NCBI RefSeq assembly: GCF_001659605.2
Contig: NC_035164.2
Span: forward strand, 5,249,379 to 5,313,378
Direction: 5' to 3'
Source of the DNA: Manihot esculenta
Taxonomy: Eukaryota > Streptophyta > Magnoliopsida > Malpighiales > Euphorbiaceae
Length of the DNA: 64,000 nt
Made by a program: the position numbers and the translations under genes
Shown: positions 12,057 to 22,677 of the stretch, piece by piece
How the letters are laid out: the number at the start of each line of letters is the position of its first letter
Position numbering within the stretch: position 1 is the stretch's first letter
Notes under the pieces: model-generated
Databases searched by the model: none
What the model was told of the DNA's origin: nothing
What the model saw: only the letters and a program-made list of their open reading frames with translations

Positions 12057-13597
12057 AGATTTGTATATAATAGCTAGCACAGAACTACTAAATAACTTGG
12101 GTTTACCATTTTGGGCCAAGTTGAAAGTGGGTCCAAAAGTTATTTGGGCCAGTTCGGGCACGGCTGTTTCAATTCGTATCAGAGCCACCCTAGGTCAGAA
12201 AAATTGTGCGGAGCTAGTGGGCCTTCGAGGAAAGGGCTACCCGTGAGAGACGAGGTGGAGCCGCCCGAGGTACTAGCGAACCACAATACCTAAGGGTTCG
12301 GTCCTGGTTAGCAATTGTAATGGATTCAGTTGCGACGAGGACATCGCAAAATTTAGCGGGACCAAATGTAACGGTCAGCTGCCTGCTTGGCGGAATTGCG
12401 GCGCTGACCGTCCCACATCGGAAGATTTGAAGAAAATGGATTTATATATAATAGCTAGCACGAAACTACTAAATAACTTGGGTTAACCATTTTGGGCTAA
12501 GTGGAAAGTGGGCCTAAAAGTTATTTGGGCCAGTTCGGCCCCGGCTGTTTCAATTGGTATCAGAGCCACCTGGGTCAGATAAATTGTGCGGAGCTAGTGG
12601 GCCTGCGAGGAAAGGGCTACCCGTGAGAGACGAGGTGGAGCCGCCCGAGGTACTAGCGAACCACAATACCTAAGGATCCGGTCCTGGTTAGCAATTGTAA
12701 CCGATTCAGTTGCGACGAGGACGTCGCAAACATTTAGTGGGTCGGAGTGTGACGGTCAGCTGCTTCCAGCTGCCTGCTTGCGGATTTGCGACGCAAATCC
12801 ATCCCACATCGGAAGATTTAAAGAAAATGGATTTGTATATAATAGCTAGCATAAGAACTACTAAATAACTTGGGTTAACCATTTTGGGCCAAGTGGAAAG
12901 TTGGTCTAAAAGTTATTTGGGCCAGTTCGGGCCCGGCTGTTTCAATATGTGACGGTCAGCTGCTTCCAGCTGCCTGCTTGCGGATTTGCGGCGCAAATCC
13001 GTCCCACATCGGAAGATTTAAAGAAAATGGATTTGTATATAATAGCTAGTATAAGAACTACTAAATAACTTGGGTTAACCATTTTGGGCCAAGTGGAAAG
13101 TGGGTCTAAAAGTTATTTGGGCCAGTTTGGGCCCGGCTGTTTCAATTGGTATCAGAGCCACCCTGGGTCAGACAAATTGTGCGGAGCTAGTGGGCCTGCG
13201 AGGAAAGGGCTACCCGTGAGAGACGAGGTGGAGCCGCTCGAGGTACTAGCGAACCACAATACCCGAGGGTTCGGTCCTGGTTAGCAATTGTAATGGATTC
13301 AGTTGCGACGAGGACGTCGCAAAATTTAGCGGGACCGAGTGTAACGGTCAGCTGCCTGCTTGACGGAATTGCGGCAACTGACCGTCCCACATCGGAAGAT
13401 TTAAAGAAAATAGATTTGTATATAATAGTTAGCACAGAACTACTAAATAACTTGGGTTTACCATTTTGGGCCAAGTGGAAAGTGGGTCCAAAAGTTATTT
13501 GGGCCAGTTCGGGCCCGGCTGTTCTATTTTCTTTAAATCTTCCGATGTGGGACGGTCAGTTGCCGCAATTCCGTCAAGCAGGCAGCTGACCGTTACA
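12057..13597 (+). mobile_element. rearranged tandem array of TRIM miniature retrotransposons
   Basis: A unit is repeated in tandem. The LTR runs TGTAACGGTCAGCTGCC...GGCTGTTTCA, with copies starting near 12369, 12750 (degenerate) and 13341. It is followed by a primer site (A)TTGGTATCAGAGCCACC near 12554 and 13146, then a non-coding internal stretch of about 190 bp beginning GGGTCAG. No ORF is present. The first LTR (12057) lacks its 5' part, and the last 75 bases (13523-13597) are that 5' part in inverted orientation, ending TTACA against copia. Another partial LTR duplication lies at 12946-13140. Direct LTR-PBS-LTR organisation without coding sequence is the definition of a TRIM. Confidence 0.8.
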
Positions 13598-15232
13598 ATT
13601 TAAGACCTCCGATTTGAAGTGTAGGAAGTACACCCAGCTCATACTACTATAATCATCTGTGAACAATAAAAAATATCCACTTCCACCAAGTGATTCAGTT
13701 CTCATAGGACCACAAACATCAGCATGTAAGAGCTCCAGATTGCTAGTGGCCCTCCATGATTTACCCATAGGAAAAGACTTCCTACTTTGTTTTCCATAAA
13801 CACAAGCTTTGCATAAATCAATATATTCAACAGCAGGCAGGCCAGACACCATATCTTTCTTATACAATAATTGCAGACCCTTTATATTTAAATGTCCATT
13901 TCTATGATGCCAAATTCTAGATTCATTTTTCCTTTCCACCATTAATACCCTTTTTTCAATACTTGATATGTTAAGTGGAAACAATTTGTTCTTTGTCATA
14001 TTTACCTCGACAAGAATTTGCTTAGTTTGCTGATTCTTGATCAAGCACTTGGAGCATTCAAACAGCACAGAGAAGCCACTGGTCACAAGCCGTCCAACAT
14101 TGAGGAGATTCTGGGTTAGGCTTGGAACTAAGAAGACTTCATGTAACAGCCTTGTTTCAGCTCCATTTCGAATAGCAATTGTCCCTTTGCCTTCTACTTC
14201 CATCTGCTTATCATCACCAAGTCTCACCTTGAGCTTGTAGTTCTCATCCAGCTCTTTGAATAGTGAACGTATGCCTATCATATGATTAGAGCATCCACTA
14301 TCCAAAAACCAGATATCATCTGAGGTCTCATTGAGCTCAAGGTCAGCCATAAAGAGTTTGAACTCATCCTCTCCATCAACTTCTTCTTCATTTGCTTCTT
14401 CTGCATAGTTAACCTGACTTGCTCTTTTCCAACAATTTGCCTTGATGTGCCCAAAACGTTTGCAGTAATGGCATTGGATAGGTTGCCTCTGCCCATCTCG
14501 TTGCCCTCGTCCTCGACTTGCACCTCTTCCTCGGCCTTTCAGATCATTTTGCCTGCTATCACCACGTGTGATTCTTTCCAACGTTGAGGTTTCTCCCTTT
14601 ATATGAAAGGCTTTCTCTTCCTCATGTTCTGAACTACGATTCAATCTTTCTTCATGAGCTAGCAATGAACCCATTAGTTCATCAAACGTAAATGTTGACA
14701 AATCCTTGGATTCTTCAATTGCAGCAACTAATTGATCAAATTTAGGAGTCAAGCTTCTTAACACCTTTGCCACCACAATTGAGTCTAAGCATTGTTCCCC
14801 AAGACCTCTCATCTTGCTCACCGCAGTCGAAACCTTGGAGAGGTAGTCTTGCACAGATTCTTCATGTTTCATCATTGAAGTTTCGAATTCTCGCCGTAAA
14901 GACTGCAACTTGACCATAATTACTCTCTTATCTCCTTGAAATTCCTTCTGCAAGATTTTCCAGGCCTCCTGAGATGTTGACGCTACCATGATTCTGGAGA
15001 ATATGCTCTCATAGACAGCTTGCTGGATAAAGAAGAGTGCTTTTGAATCCCGTTTTTTGTTCTCTTTCAATCGAGCTTCATCATCTGAATCAGCATATCC
15101 ATTCTCCACCAGATCCCATAAGTCCTGAGACTTGAACAGCGTTTTCATTTTGATGCTCCAAAACTCATATTTTTCTCCGGTAAAGACTGGAATCAAAGGT
15201 TGAGAAGCAGTCATTGCATTTGAACTTGCCAT
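13598..15232 (-). pseudogene. copia Gag, protease and integrase N-terminus
   Basis: The start is the ATG at 15232 (MASSNAMTASQPL); upstream Met codons would read through the PBS. Gag of the UBN2 type is followed by a zinc knuckle CHYCKRFGHIKANCW near 14460. Next come the protease motif WFLDSGCSNHM near 14300 and the integrase zinc-binding HRNGHLNIKG...CKACVYGKQ. The frame is open up to the TRIM insertion at 13597, after FLHFKSEVL, so about 545 codons are intact. The rest of the polyprotein is displaced to 12056 and 1638. Confidence 0.88.
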
Positions 15233-15322
15233 TGATGCAAACAGAAGACACGGATAACTCTCCCTCTCCCTCACGTGTTTCCCAACAAAACTCAACTTTT
15301 CTATGCCCAGCAAAGCACGGAA

Positions 15323-15340
15323 CCTGGCTCTGATACCACT
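15323..15340 (-). other. primer binding site of the copia element
   Basis: The minus strand reads AGTGGTATCAGAGCCAGG next to the LTR end at 15342. It matches the initiator-Met tRNA 3' end as in most plant copia elements. Confidence 0.8.
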
Positions 15341-15341
15341 T

Positions 15342-15654
15342 TGAAGGAAATTCTGCAGAATCAATTTAAGAACAGAGGATTAATTTAGACTAAAGAAACA
15401 GCAACATTCAATGCTTCTACTTGAAACACAATATTCCTTCTGTTACTTATTGAATTCAAGAGGTGCCTATTATATAGGCTCATTACATGTGGAAGAGGAA
15501 AACAAACACCAGAAAAATAGCACACGTTCTTGACGTGTTTTCATGAACTGAAAAGAAAAAACAACAAACAAACTAATTGAACGTGTAGAGATTCTGGCAG
15601 AAGGATAGGGGAGCCGTAACTGAAAGTTGAATCATTCTCCTATATTTTATCACA
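15342..15654 (-). repeat. 5' LTR of the copia element
   Basis: On the minus strand it starts TGTGATAAAATATAGG and ends AATTTCCTTCA, giving TG...CA ends and about 313 bp. A TATA box (CTATATAATAGG on the minus strand) lies near 15466-15477, and an AT-rich region follows. The outer boundary is inferred from the TG dinucleotide, because the partner LTR and the second target duplication are outside the window. Confidence 0.7.
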
Positions 15655-15998
15655 CTTTTTAACCTCGTGTGTTTTAAAATTTCCTTTTTAAAAAGTTATT
15701 GTGAACCTCCAACGGATATCGACAGCAAAAATTAAATTTAATCCAAATCTGCTATGAAATTCAAGACTAATTGCTTGCGTAAAAAAATTATAAAAAAAAA
15801 TACCAAATACTAAAAATTTATATACTTACATCCAATCAAAACATCCAACAATAAAAATTCTATAAATTGATTGCGTCTTTCAAATTTCATTACACATCTT
15901 ATCTAAACCTCCATTAATCATATTTTATAGTTACTTTAAGTAAATTAATCATATTTTATAGTTACTTTACGTTAAACCTCTATTCATTTACGAAAAAT

Positions 15999-16029
<31 letters not shown>

Positions 16030-16860
16030 AATATATTTTTTATAAATTAATTTATTTTTATTATTTAATTTTAATTTAAAAAATAATATATTAATAAAAT
16101 AATTAAAGTATAAAAAATGATTTTCTATTTTGAAAATAAAAATAATTTTATTTCAAATGACTTAATTTTTTTTACTAGAAAAATATTTTCCATTAATTAA
16201 TTTTCTTTAGCATCTTAAACATTAAAAATATAAAAAATATTTTCTTAAAAATATATTTAGCGATATAAATATAGTCTAAATTAATTTTTTTAGTTAAAGA
16301 TATCTCTAACAAAAGATCAATAAGATATATTCTAATAGTATTGGAGTTAATTTAATTTAAAATTTAATTTAAATCTTAGTCGGTATTAATAGTAGAAAGA
16401 TATTTTTAATAAAAATAAATAAATGAAAAATTAAGCTCATTACAACCTCCTTGTCCATCGCTTTTTATTAACACTTATTTAGAAACTTTGTAGGAGAAGA
16501 AAGAAAACAAAAGAATGACGATGAGAGTAGAAAATAAAAATGTTATTTGGAAAGTTATTTTTCTCCTTTTTTTTTTTTTTGATAAAAAGAGAAATAAAAT
16601 TTAAAAAACAAAGCTATTTGTATTTTTTTTTTTAAATAAAATTCGTGATTAAAAATTAGAGATCGAAAAAGTAGAATGCGAGATTTAAAAAAATTATTCA
16701 GATAAATTTATTATCAAATTAATTACGAGAATGCAACCGTTTGAAATAGTCTAACTTGTAATGAAAATAATAAATTATAGGGATAAAATCAGAGATAATT
16801 GATATCGATTATGGAGTTGAAATTGAAAAACGAAGTAAGACTTTTCAAAGTTATAACCAA
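15655..16860. other. AT-rich intergenic region
   Basis: Long A/T runs without a convincing ORF. It separates the copia LTR from the chitinase promoter. I recognise no transposon ends. Confidence 0.6.
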
Positions 16861-16873
16861 AGTCTTTGTAACA

Positions 16874-16885
16874 AGTCAAAGTCAA
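16874..16885 (-). promoter_or_regulatory. tandem W-boxes in the chitinase promoter
   Basis: The minus strand reads TTGACTTTGACT, two adjacent TTGACT elements, about 165 bp upstream of the chitinase ATG and about 100 bp upstream of its TATA box. W-boxes bind WRKY factors that act in defence. Whether they are used here is inference. Confidence 0.55.
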
Positions 16886-16982
16886 ACTATAAGACCGACA
16901 AAACACGGCTTCTAGATATATAATAATATTTTCAAATTGAATTTCCAGCACGGCCAGCACCCACTTGACATCCCTCAAGTCC

Positions 16983-16990
16983 TATAAATA
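16983..16990 (+). promoter_or_regulatory. TATA box of the chitinase gene
   Basis: TATAAATA lies 59 bases before the ATG at 17049, leaving room for a short 5' UTR of roughly 30 bases. Confidence 0.75.
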
Positions 16991-17048
16991 CACTAAGCTA
17001 TAGCCTCCAGTCACATCCCACTCATTTCTTTACCAATCTCAAGCTGAA

Positions 17049-17947
17049 ATGGCAACCCTTACGAGAAAACACCTGGCAATCATCGTTTTAGCCGGAATTT
17101 TCGCCGGAGTTTTACCAGCATATGTAGTCGCTCAAAACTGTGGCTGTGCAGCAAATGAGTGTTGCAGCAGATGGGGTTTCTGCGGCACCACGGAAGAATA
17201 CTGTGGCACTGGGTGCCAAGGAGGTCCTTGTATTCCCCCTCCTCCAGTCAATGATGTCTCCGTAGCTGATGTCGTGACAGCTGAATTTTTCAATGGAATA
17301 ATTGATCAAGCTGAAGATAGTTGTGTTGGGAAGAGCTTCTACTCTCGAGAAGTGTTTCTTGATGCTCTGAGTTCGTATCCTCGGTTCGGCAGAGTTGGTT
17401 CAGCTGATGATTCAAAGCGTGAGATCGCAGCTTTCTTTGCCCATGTCACACATGAAACTGGACGTAAGAGTTCTTACCCTTTTCTGGTTACAAAACGCTG
17501 CGTTTAATTAATAATTAACCAAAATGTTTTTTATTTGCAGACTTTTGCTTCATAGAAGAGATCAATGGCGCTTCCAAGGATTACTGTGACGAGGAGAACA
17601 CACAATATCCATGCAATCCTGACAAAGGCTACTATGGCCGTGGACCGATTCAACTATCGTGGAACTTCAACTATGGACCCGCTGGAGAAAGCATTGGATT
17701 CGACGGATTGAACTCGCCTGAAACCGTAGCCAATGATCCATTGATTTCGTTCAAGACTGCTCTCTGGTATTGGATGAACAATGTTCAATCTGTCATGAGC
17801 CAAGGGTTCGGAGCTACCATTCGGGCCATTAATGGTGACCTTGAATGCGATGGTGGAAACTCTGCAACTGTTCAAGCTCGCGTTGGGTATTATACTGATT
17901 ATTGCAGCCAACTTGGTGTTGCCCCGGGGGAGAATCTCACTTGTTAG
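17049..17947 (+). CDS. class IV endochitinase (GH19 with hevein domain)
   Basis: There are two exons, 17049-17463 and 17541-17947, around a 77-bp GT-AG intron (17464-17540) that splits the His codon after HETG. The product has 273 residues, typical of class IV. Residues 1-28 form a signal peptide ending AYVVA. Residues 29-61 form a hevein-type chitin-binding domain with eight Cys and the SRWGFCG...EYC sugar-binding pattern. A short proline hinge (IPPPPVND) leads to the GH19 catalytic domain. Both GH19 signatures are present: [12 protein letters not shown] and [11 protein letters not shown]. The catalytic Glu pair is expected at E136 (HETG) and E145 (FCFIEE). The protein ends ENLTC with no vacuolar tail, so secretion to the apoplast is likely. 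It would cleave fungal chitin. The frame is intact and the promoter looks complete. Confidence 0.95.
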
Positions 17948-18055
17948 GACACATTACGTCATAATTACGTGCATTTACCTTTTTCATTTTTATTTTATAT
18001 ATACACTTTTGTTTTTAATGCTAGTTTTATTTTGATTCTGTTCATCCTAGAAGGA

Positions 18056-18061
18056 AATAAA
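18056..18061 (+). terminator. possible polyadenylation signal of the chitinase gene
   Basis: AATAAA lies 109 bases after the stop codon in a T-rich 3' region. Plant signals are loose, so this is only a candidate. Confidence 0.4.
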
Positions 18062-18744
18062 TTGTAAAATTAAGTTTGTTAATTTTAGTGAAAAATAACT
18101 AATGGACTTTTGTTTAAGTCAACTTTAATAGGGTGATATTTACAAGAGTACAGAATATTAAATATTAAATATTAAATTGAATTATTATTTAGATTACACA
18201 TAATAATGATAATCATAGGATTTGAAATAAAATAAAATAATAAAATTAACAATTCAACAAAATTGAAACAATTAATATTACTATCTAAAGCAAATAATTC
18301 TAAATAATTGATTCTCTTTCAAATAAGATAAAAAATAATTAATTAAAGATGACATATCTCTCAATAATTTAATAATATTTTAATTAATTTTTTAAATACT
18401 GTAATTATTTTATTTAAAATTTCACTGATCAAATATTCATTTCCAATTCAATTAATATTCTTAGGATATTTAAATCTCAATTTAGTCCTAAAATATTTCC
18501 TCCTAATATTAATCTCACGATAAAATTATTAAGTATTTCATAGATACTCAAAAACATTAATCTCAATAATTGAATAATAAATAGGTAAAAAAAATCAACT
18601 TAAATAAATAAAGAGAATCAATAATTTAAATTATATTAAGTCTCCTAATAAAGAAATTTAGTTACTCATGTTTAAAAATTTAAGAACAAAATTAATGGAG
18701 ATTTTCCACCGTGTATACGTGTTCAAAAATAAACAAAAAGTTTT
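18062..18744. other. AT-rich intergenic region
   Basis: Long A/T-rich sequence without ORF, RNA gene or clear repeat ends, between the chitinase 3' end and the solo TRIM LTR. Confidence 0.6.
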
Positions 18745-18749
18745 TACAA

Positions 18750-18903
18750 TGAAACAGTCAAGCTCAAACTGTCCCAAATCACTTGGTCTAAAATGATTAA
18801 TCCAAATTATTAGTAGTTTCGTGTTAGCTATTATATACGATTTTAATTTTCTATAATCTGACGATGTGGGACGGAAGCCGCAAGTAGGTAGCTGACCGTT
18901 ACA
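18750..18903 (-). mobile_element. solo LTR of the TRIM family
   Basis: The minus strand begins TGTAACGGTCAGCTACC and ends TTGACTGTTTCA, matching the LTRs of the array at 12057-13597, though diverged. The flanking bases TACAA (18745-18749 and 18904-18908) form a perfect 5-bp target duplication. This also confirms the LTR ends of the family. No internal sequence remains, so the element has recombined to a solo LTR. Confidence 0.88.
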
Positions 18904-18908
18904 TACAA

Positions 18909-20368
18909 TCTCTCAAATATGATGCATTTACACCTCATTACTACTCCTAATCTGTGGTCATAGGGAAAAACCTACAAAATTAGGACTTCTAGTAAAAACA
19001 TGAGTCATTACGAGTGAAAGGGAGCGAAACACGGGTAGATCATAAAAACACATCGTGTTTTCTGCTATGTAATTAAACCTTCAAAAATTTATTCATGGAA
19101 ATACAATTTGTTCGACACTTAAAATATCAAACAAAACTTTGAGTGCCATGCAATGCTCGATACTTATAAACTTGCCTGAAACACTTCAGCTCCTGTGTGC
19201 AGGCTCTATCTAAGACACTCTGTACATTTACATTTTATATCTTTTGAAAAATTATACCAAAAAATTTATAAGGTTTTAATTTTTAGTCAATTTGCAAAAA
19301 TAGTGTGAACTATTTGGAACCTCACTCTATAGAGCTAAATCTAGCTGAAAACAAAAACATACTAAAGAGTAAGGAGGTTCACCAAACTATAATAATCCCA
19401 TGCAGTTAGATCTTATTCGAGTCAAGCACTATAGAAAATCTGATTAAGCCATAACCTCTTATTATTGTTGCAGAAGGGCGTCCTTAGCAGAAAAAGAGCC
19501 TTCAGTGGCCAGCTATCAAAGGAGATAAAATAGCTTTGTGACCTTAGGTTAACTTAGAATAAACTAAAATTGAGAACTGTTTGTAAGGCCTACTAGAACG
19601 AAACTAATAGTTAGAACAGACAATGTCTTGCACATGAGATCACTATCCTTCAATTAATTATGATCCATTACATTACTACTGGGTTGAAAACGGAATATTT
19701 CTTTCAGGATTGATATAAAATCAAATGAAATTCTATACAGCTATAAAATTTCCTTAAAAAATGAATGAAAATTGATTATGAATATCTATAAGAGAGAGAA
19801 AAAATGAGACGAATTTCAAAAGAATAAGATCAAATGATCTAACTGTATATGTATTTAGTGTCTAAGATCAATTTAATTTAATAATTTGGATTTTCCCTTC
19901 AAACTTTTTCACTAACTAAATTTGAATGGTATAGTTGTTAAATGTTATTAATACAAGAGTTCTCTCATAAACTTCAAATGGGATTGCTTAGTTTTCACAA
20001 ACTATATCTAACATAGCCAACTTTCAGGATCTACGGAAAACACACAAAGAAAATCCATAAGATTCTTAACTTATTCATTTTATCCATTCTTTTAGCCATT
20101 ATCTTGTTGTTTTACTCAAGTCTTCATCATCATAGGTGTAAACATAAGCCAAACACATCATCTGATATCAAAAACAAGTTCGCACTTCTAGATGGCCAAC
20201 AATCACGTTAAAGTCATCTCTCATAATCTTAAATTTCAATATTTCAGGGTAGCATCTATGATGTCTAAAATAAGATAAAAACTTTATTTTTTATACCAAG
20301 GATTATGGAATTGGTGGACAATGGCTACACTGAAGATGAAGAATAAATTGATAATTTGAGATATCCCT
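18909..20368. other. intergenic region without recognisable gene
   Basis: This stretch is less AT-extreme than its neighbours, but all frames are closed and I recognise no protein family. It may hold older repeat remnants. Confidence 0.45.
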
Positions 20369-20720
20369 TTTTTTTTTTCTTTCAATATAAAGGAGGTCCA
20401 AAACCCAGAGAACCAAGCTAATCAACTGAGGAAATTAATCGAGGCCACAGAATACCCTACGCATCCTAACAAACACAATTCATCACCTCTGCTAGAGGAG
20501 AAGAGTATAATCGAACACGCACCAGAAAAATCCATGACTAAGTTAGCCATACAATTTGCCACCCAATTGGCTCTCTATAAGCATAACTAAATTACACCAC
20601 CCATTTATGTCCACGTCCTTAACGAGAAGATCAACCTTACTTTGGAATCCATTTCCACGATAAGTTGTTTAACAACCAAAGTCCAAGCCAACTGAAGCCC
20701 ATGCTATTGTGGAAGCTGAA
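20369..20720 (-). pseudogene. LINE 3' end with RNase H-like remnant and poly(A)
   Basis: Minus-strand frames give stretches such as LQLAWTLVVKQLIVEMDS and ANWVANCMANLVMDF, in different frames. They resemble the RNase H domain that closes plant LINE ORF2 proteins. At the 3' end on the minus strand comes AAAGAAAAAAAAAA (about 20369-20383), which fits a LINE poly(A) tail. The remnant is frameshifted and 5'-truncated. Confidence 0.5.
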
Positions 20721-20755
20721 TCAGAATGTTTTTGTATATTTATGATGGTATAGAA

Positions 20756-20883
20756 TAAACGATTTCAGTAATTTGAGAATTTGTGTGTAATTTGATTACT
20801 AACTGTAATATCGTATAAATACATATAGTGACATACAACAATAGAACTCTACTATAATATATACATCATTTAAACTATAAACA
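20756..20883 (-). repeat. 3' LTR of the small copia element
   Basis: On the minus strand it starts TGTTTATAGTTTAAATG and ends GAAATCGTTTA. The same sequence recurs at 22678-22805. The 5' end is TG, but the other end is TTTA rather than CA, so the outer boundary is set by where the repeat stops. Confidence 0.75.
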
Positions 20884-20887
20884 TAAT

Positions 20888-22612
20888 TTATCTCTTCCCT
20901 ATTGACTCGGGATCAGCCTTATCATCTTTATGCCCCCTCAAGTTAGGTGTTAGTTCAACAATACCTAACTTGGATAAATGTTGCTGAAACAGAATTTTTG
21001 TCTGCGCCTTGGTCATCATGTCTGCAAGTTGATCAGCCGAATGAAGATGTGTGACCCGAATGCTGCCACTTTGAACTTGATTTCTAACAAAATGAAAATC
21101 AACAGCAATATGCTTCATCCGGCTGTGAAAAACAGGATTTTTACAAAGATATGTTACTCCCACATTATCACAAAAAACAGTGGGCACTGTAGGCAAAGAA
21201 ATGTGTAACTCTTTGATCAAATTTTGAAGCCAATTGACTTCAGCCACTGCACCAGCCACTGATCTATATTCGGCCTCTGTGGAGGACTGAGCAACAGTTT
21301 TCTGCTTCTTAGAGGACCAACTAATAGGAGAGGCACCAAGATAAGCAATATAACCAGAAGTGGAGGTTCTATCATGCTGATTACTTGCCCAATCAGCATC
21401 GGCAAACACTTGCAATGACAAAGATGAAGTTCTGCTCAAGAATATCCCATAGTTAATAGTATATTCAGAAGGAGTAGACAGATTCATGCTTTTATCTGTA
21501 ACATGGTGATTTGCACCACTATCCACAACCCATGGATTAGACTCTTGTCCTTGACTTGCCGCAAACATGGCTTTGGCCTCAAAGTGATTATGTGAGCGAG
21601 AACGGCAGTCAACAGCAATATGGCTATATCGCCCATATAACTGACACTGAACACGAGATCGACCAAAACCAGAGGGTGAAAAAGATTGCTGCCCATAGCT
21701 ATAAGAAGGCCGCCAGCCCTGTGAATTCTGCATAGCACCTTGATAAAATTGAGATTGTGAATTAGAAGTAGGAGATCTGAAATTACCATTTTGCGACAAG
21801 CGTGGCTGATTATTGTAGTTTCTGGAATCATTATGATTCTGCCAGCACCTGTTAAAGCGAGTACCATTTTGCGATCCATTGGAAGAACCAGCAGCTGATG
21901 ATTGAGCCACTTGAACTGTAAGAGGCGCCGGTGGTTTTTTAGCATCTTCATGCTTGAGAAAAAGTTCATGATCAACCAACTTATCTTGTAATTCTTCAAA
22001 ACTGATTGGATTGTCTCTGGCTCGTATCGCAGCACTGATTTCTTTATAATCAGAACCCAATCCGCTCAAAATTTTGACAACCAATTCAGCAGTATCAACA
22101 GGTGCGCCAGCAGTGGCTAACTCATCAGAAACTGTTCGAATCTCACGAAGATAATCAGTGACTGACTTCTCGTCTTTTGATATTTTGGCTAGAATATCTC
22201 GAAGAGTATAGATGCAAGTCTGCGATTTATTGGCATAAGTGGTATGAAGATAATCCCAAGCCTGTTTGGAGGTCTTGGATGAGGCAATAGTTGGTGCTAT
22301 AGTTGGATCGGCTGAAGCAATCAAGGCATTGCGAATTAAGTTATCTTGGCGAAACCATAGTCTATAAGCACTGGACGAAACAGCAGGTACTGGGTTAGAA
22401 CCTTCAAGAAAATCAAGCAGATCATAGCCACACATAAGTGTGTAGACTTGTACTTTCCATGTGGGAAAGTTGCCGCTACCAGTCAGCTTAATCGGAAGCT
22501 GAGATGCAGGATGAAATGGTATTATTTGAGCAGATCCATCTCCAGATGTGCTAGGAGAGGTAATTGATTGAGTAATAGCAGGAGTGTTGGTAATTGATAA
22601 ATCGTCACCCAT
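20888..22612 (-). CDS. copia Gag fused in frame to RNase H
   Basis: An uninterrupted ORF of 574 codons. Residues 1 to about 230 are a UBN2-type Gag (LPIKLTGSGNFPTWK, TCIYTLRDILAKISK). Next comes a Gln/Asn/Ser-rich linker, a zinc-knuckle-like stretch CQLYGRYSHIAVDC in which one Cys of the CX2CX4HX4C pattern is replaced by Tyr, and the protease start WVVDSGANHHVT. After about 30 more residues the sequence jumps to copia RNase H (FADADWASN, STEAEYRSVA, KHIAVDFHFVRNQV) and ends in the usual copia C-terminus. Integrase and reverse transcriptase are deleted without loss of frame. It could supply Gag but not reverse transcription or integration. Confidence 0.85.
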   Translation of the reverse strand: MGDDLSITNTPAITQSITSPSTSGDGSAQIIPFHPASQLPIKLTGSGNFPTWKVQVYTLMCGYDLLDFLEGSNPVPAVSSSAYRLWFRQDNLIRNALIASADPTIAPTIASSKTSKQAWDYLHTTYANKSQTCIYTLRDILAKISKDEKSVTDYLREIRTVSDELATAGAPVDTAELVVKILSGLGSDYKEISAAIRARDNPISFEELQDKLVDHELFLKHEDAKKPPAPLTVQVAQSSAAGSSNGSQNGTRFNRCWQNHNDSRNYNNQPRLSQNGNFRSPTSNSQSQFYQGAMQNSQGWRPSYSYGQQSFSPSGFGRSRVQCQLYGRYSHIAVDCRSRSHNHFEAKAMFAASQGQESNPWVVDSGANHHVTDKSMNLSTPSEYTINYGIFLSRTSSLSLQVFADADWASNQHDRTSTSGYIAYLGASPISWSSKKQKTVAQSSTEAEYRSVAGAVAEVNWLQNLIKELHISLPTVPTVFCDNVGVTYLCKNPVFHSRMKHIAVDFHFVRNQVQSGSIRVTHLHSADQLADMMTKAQTKILFQQHLSKLGIVELTPNLRGHKDDKADPESIGKR

Positions 22613-22664
22613 ATTGAAGAGAAGAAATAGAATCGAAAAAAAAAACCTCAGTTAGAGATGGAGA

Positions 22665-22677
22665 GGCTCTGATACCA
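22665..22677 (-). other. primer binding site of the small copia element
   Basis: The minus strand reads TGGTATCAGAGCC directly after the 5' LTR. Confidence 0.8.

Larger units (their letters stand above)
1..15654 (-). mobile_element. Ty1/copia retrotransposon, nested and broken
   Basis: This is a copia element on the minus strand, running from RNase H at the left edge to its 5' LTR at 15342-15654. Its coding order, read leftwards, is Gag, protease, integrase, RT, RNase H, which is the copia order. It is cut twice: by a complete gypsy element (1639-11479) and by a TRIM array (12057-13597). The pieces that still belong to copia are 1-1638, 11480-12056 and 13598-15654. The 3' LTR lies outside the window. 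Several stop codons and both insertions make it inactive. Confidence 0.9.

Noticed and set aside
12057..13597. Regularly spaced direct repeats that could recall a CRISPR array
   Set aside because: Repeats are 150-390 bp units with LTR ends and tRNA primer sites in a plant genome. They are tandem TRIM elements.
12057..13597. Cassandra-type TRIM with an embedded 5S rRNA promoter
   Set aside because: I looked for the 5S internal promoter sequence in the LTR and did not find it. The LTR also differs from what I know of Cassandra ends.
17049..17507. A 152-residue chitinase ORF ending at 17507
   Set aside because: It reads through a 77-bp intron. The GT-AG splice at 17464-17540 restores HETGHFCFIEE and the full GH19 domain.
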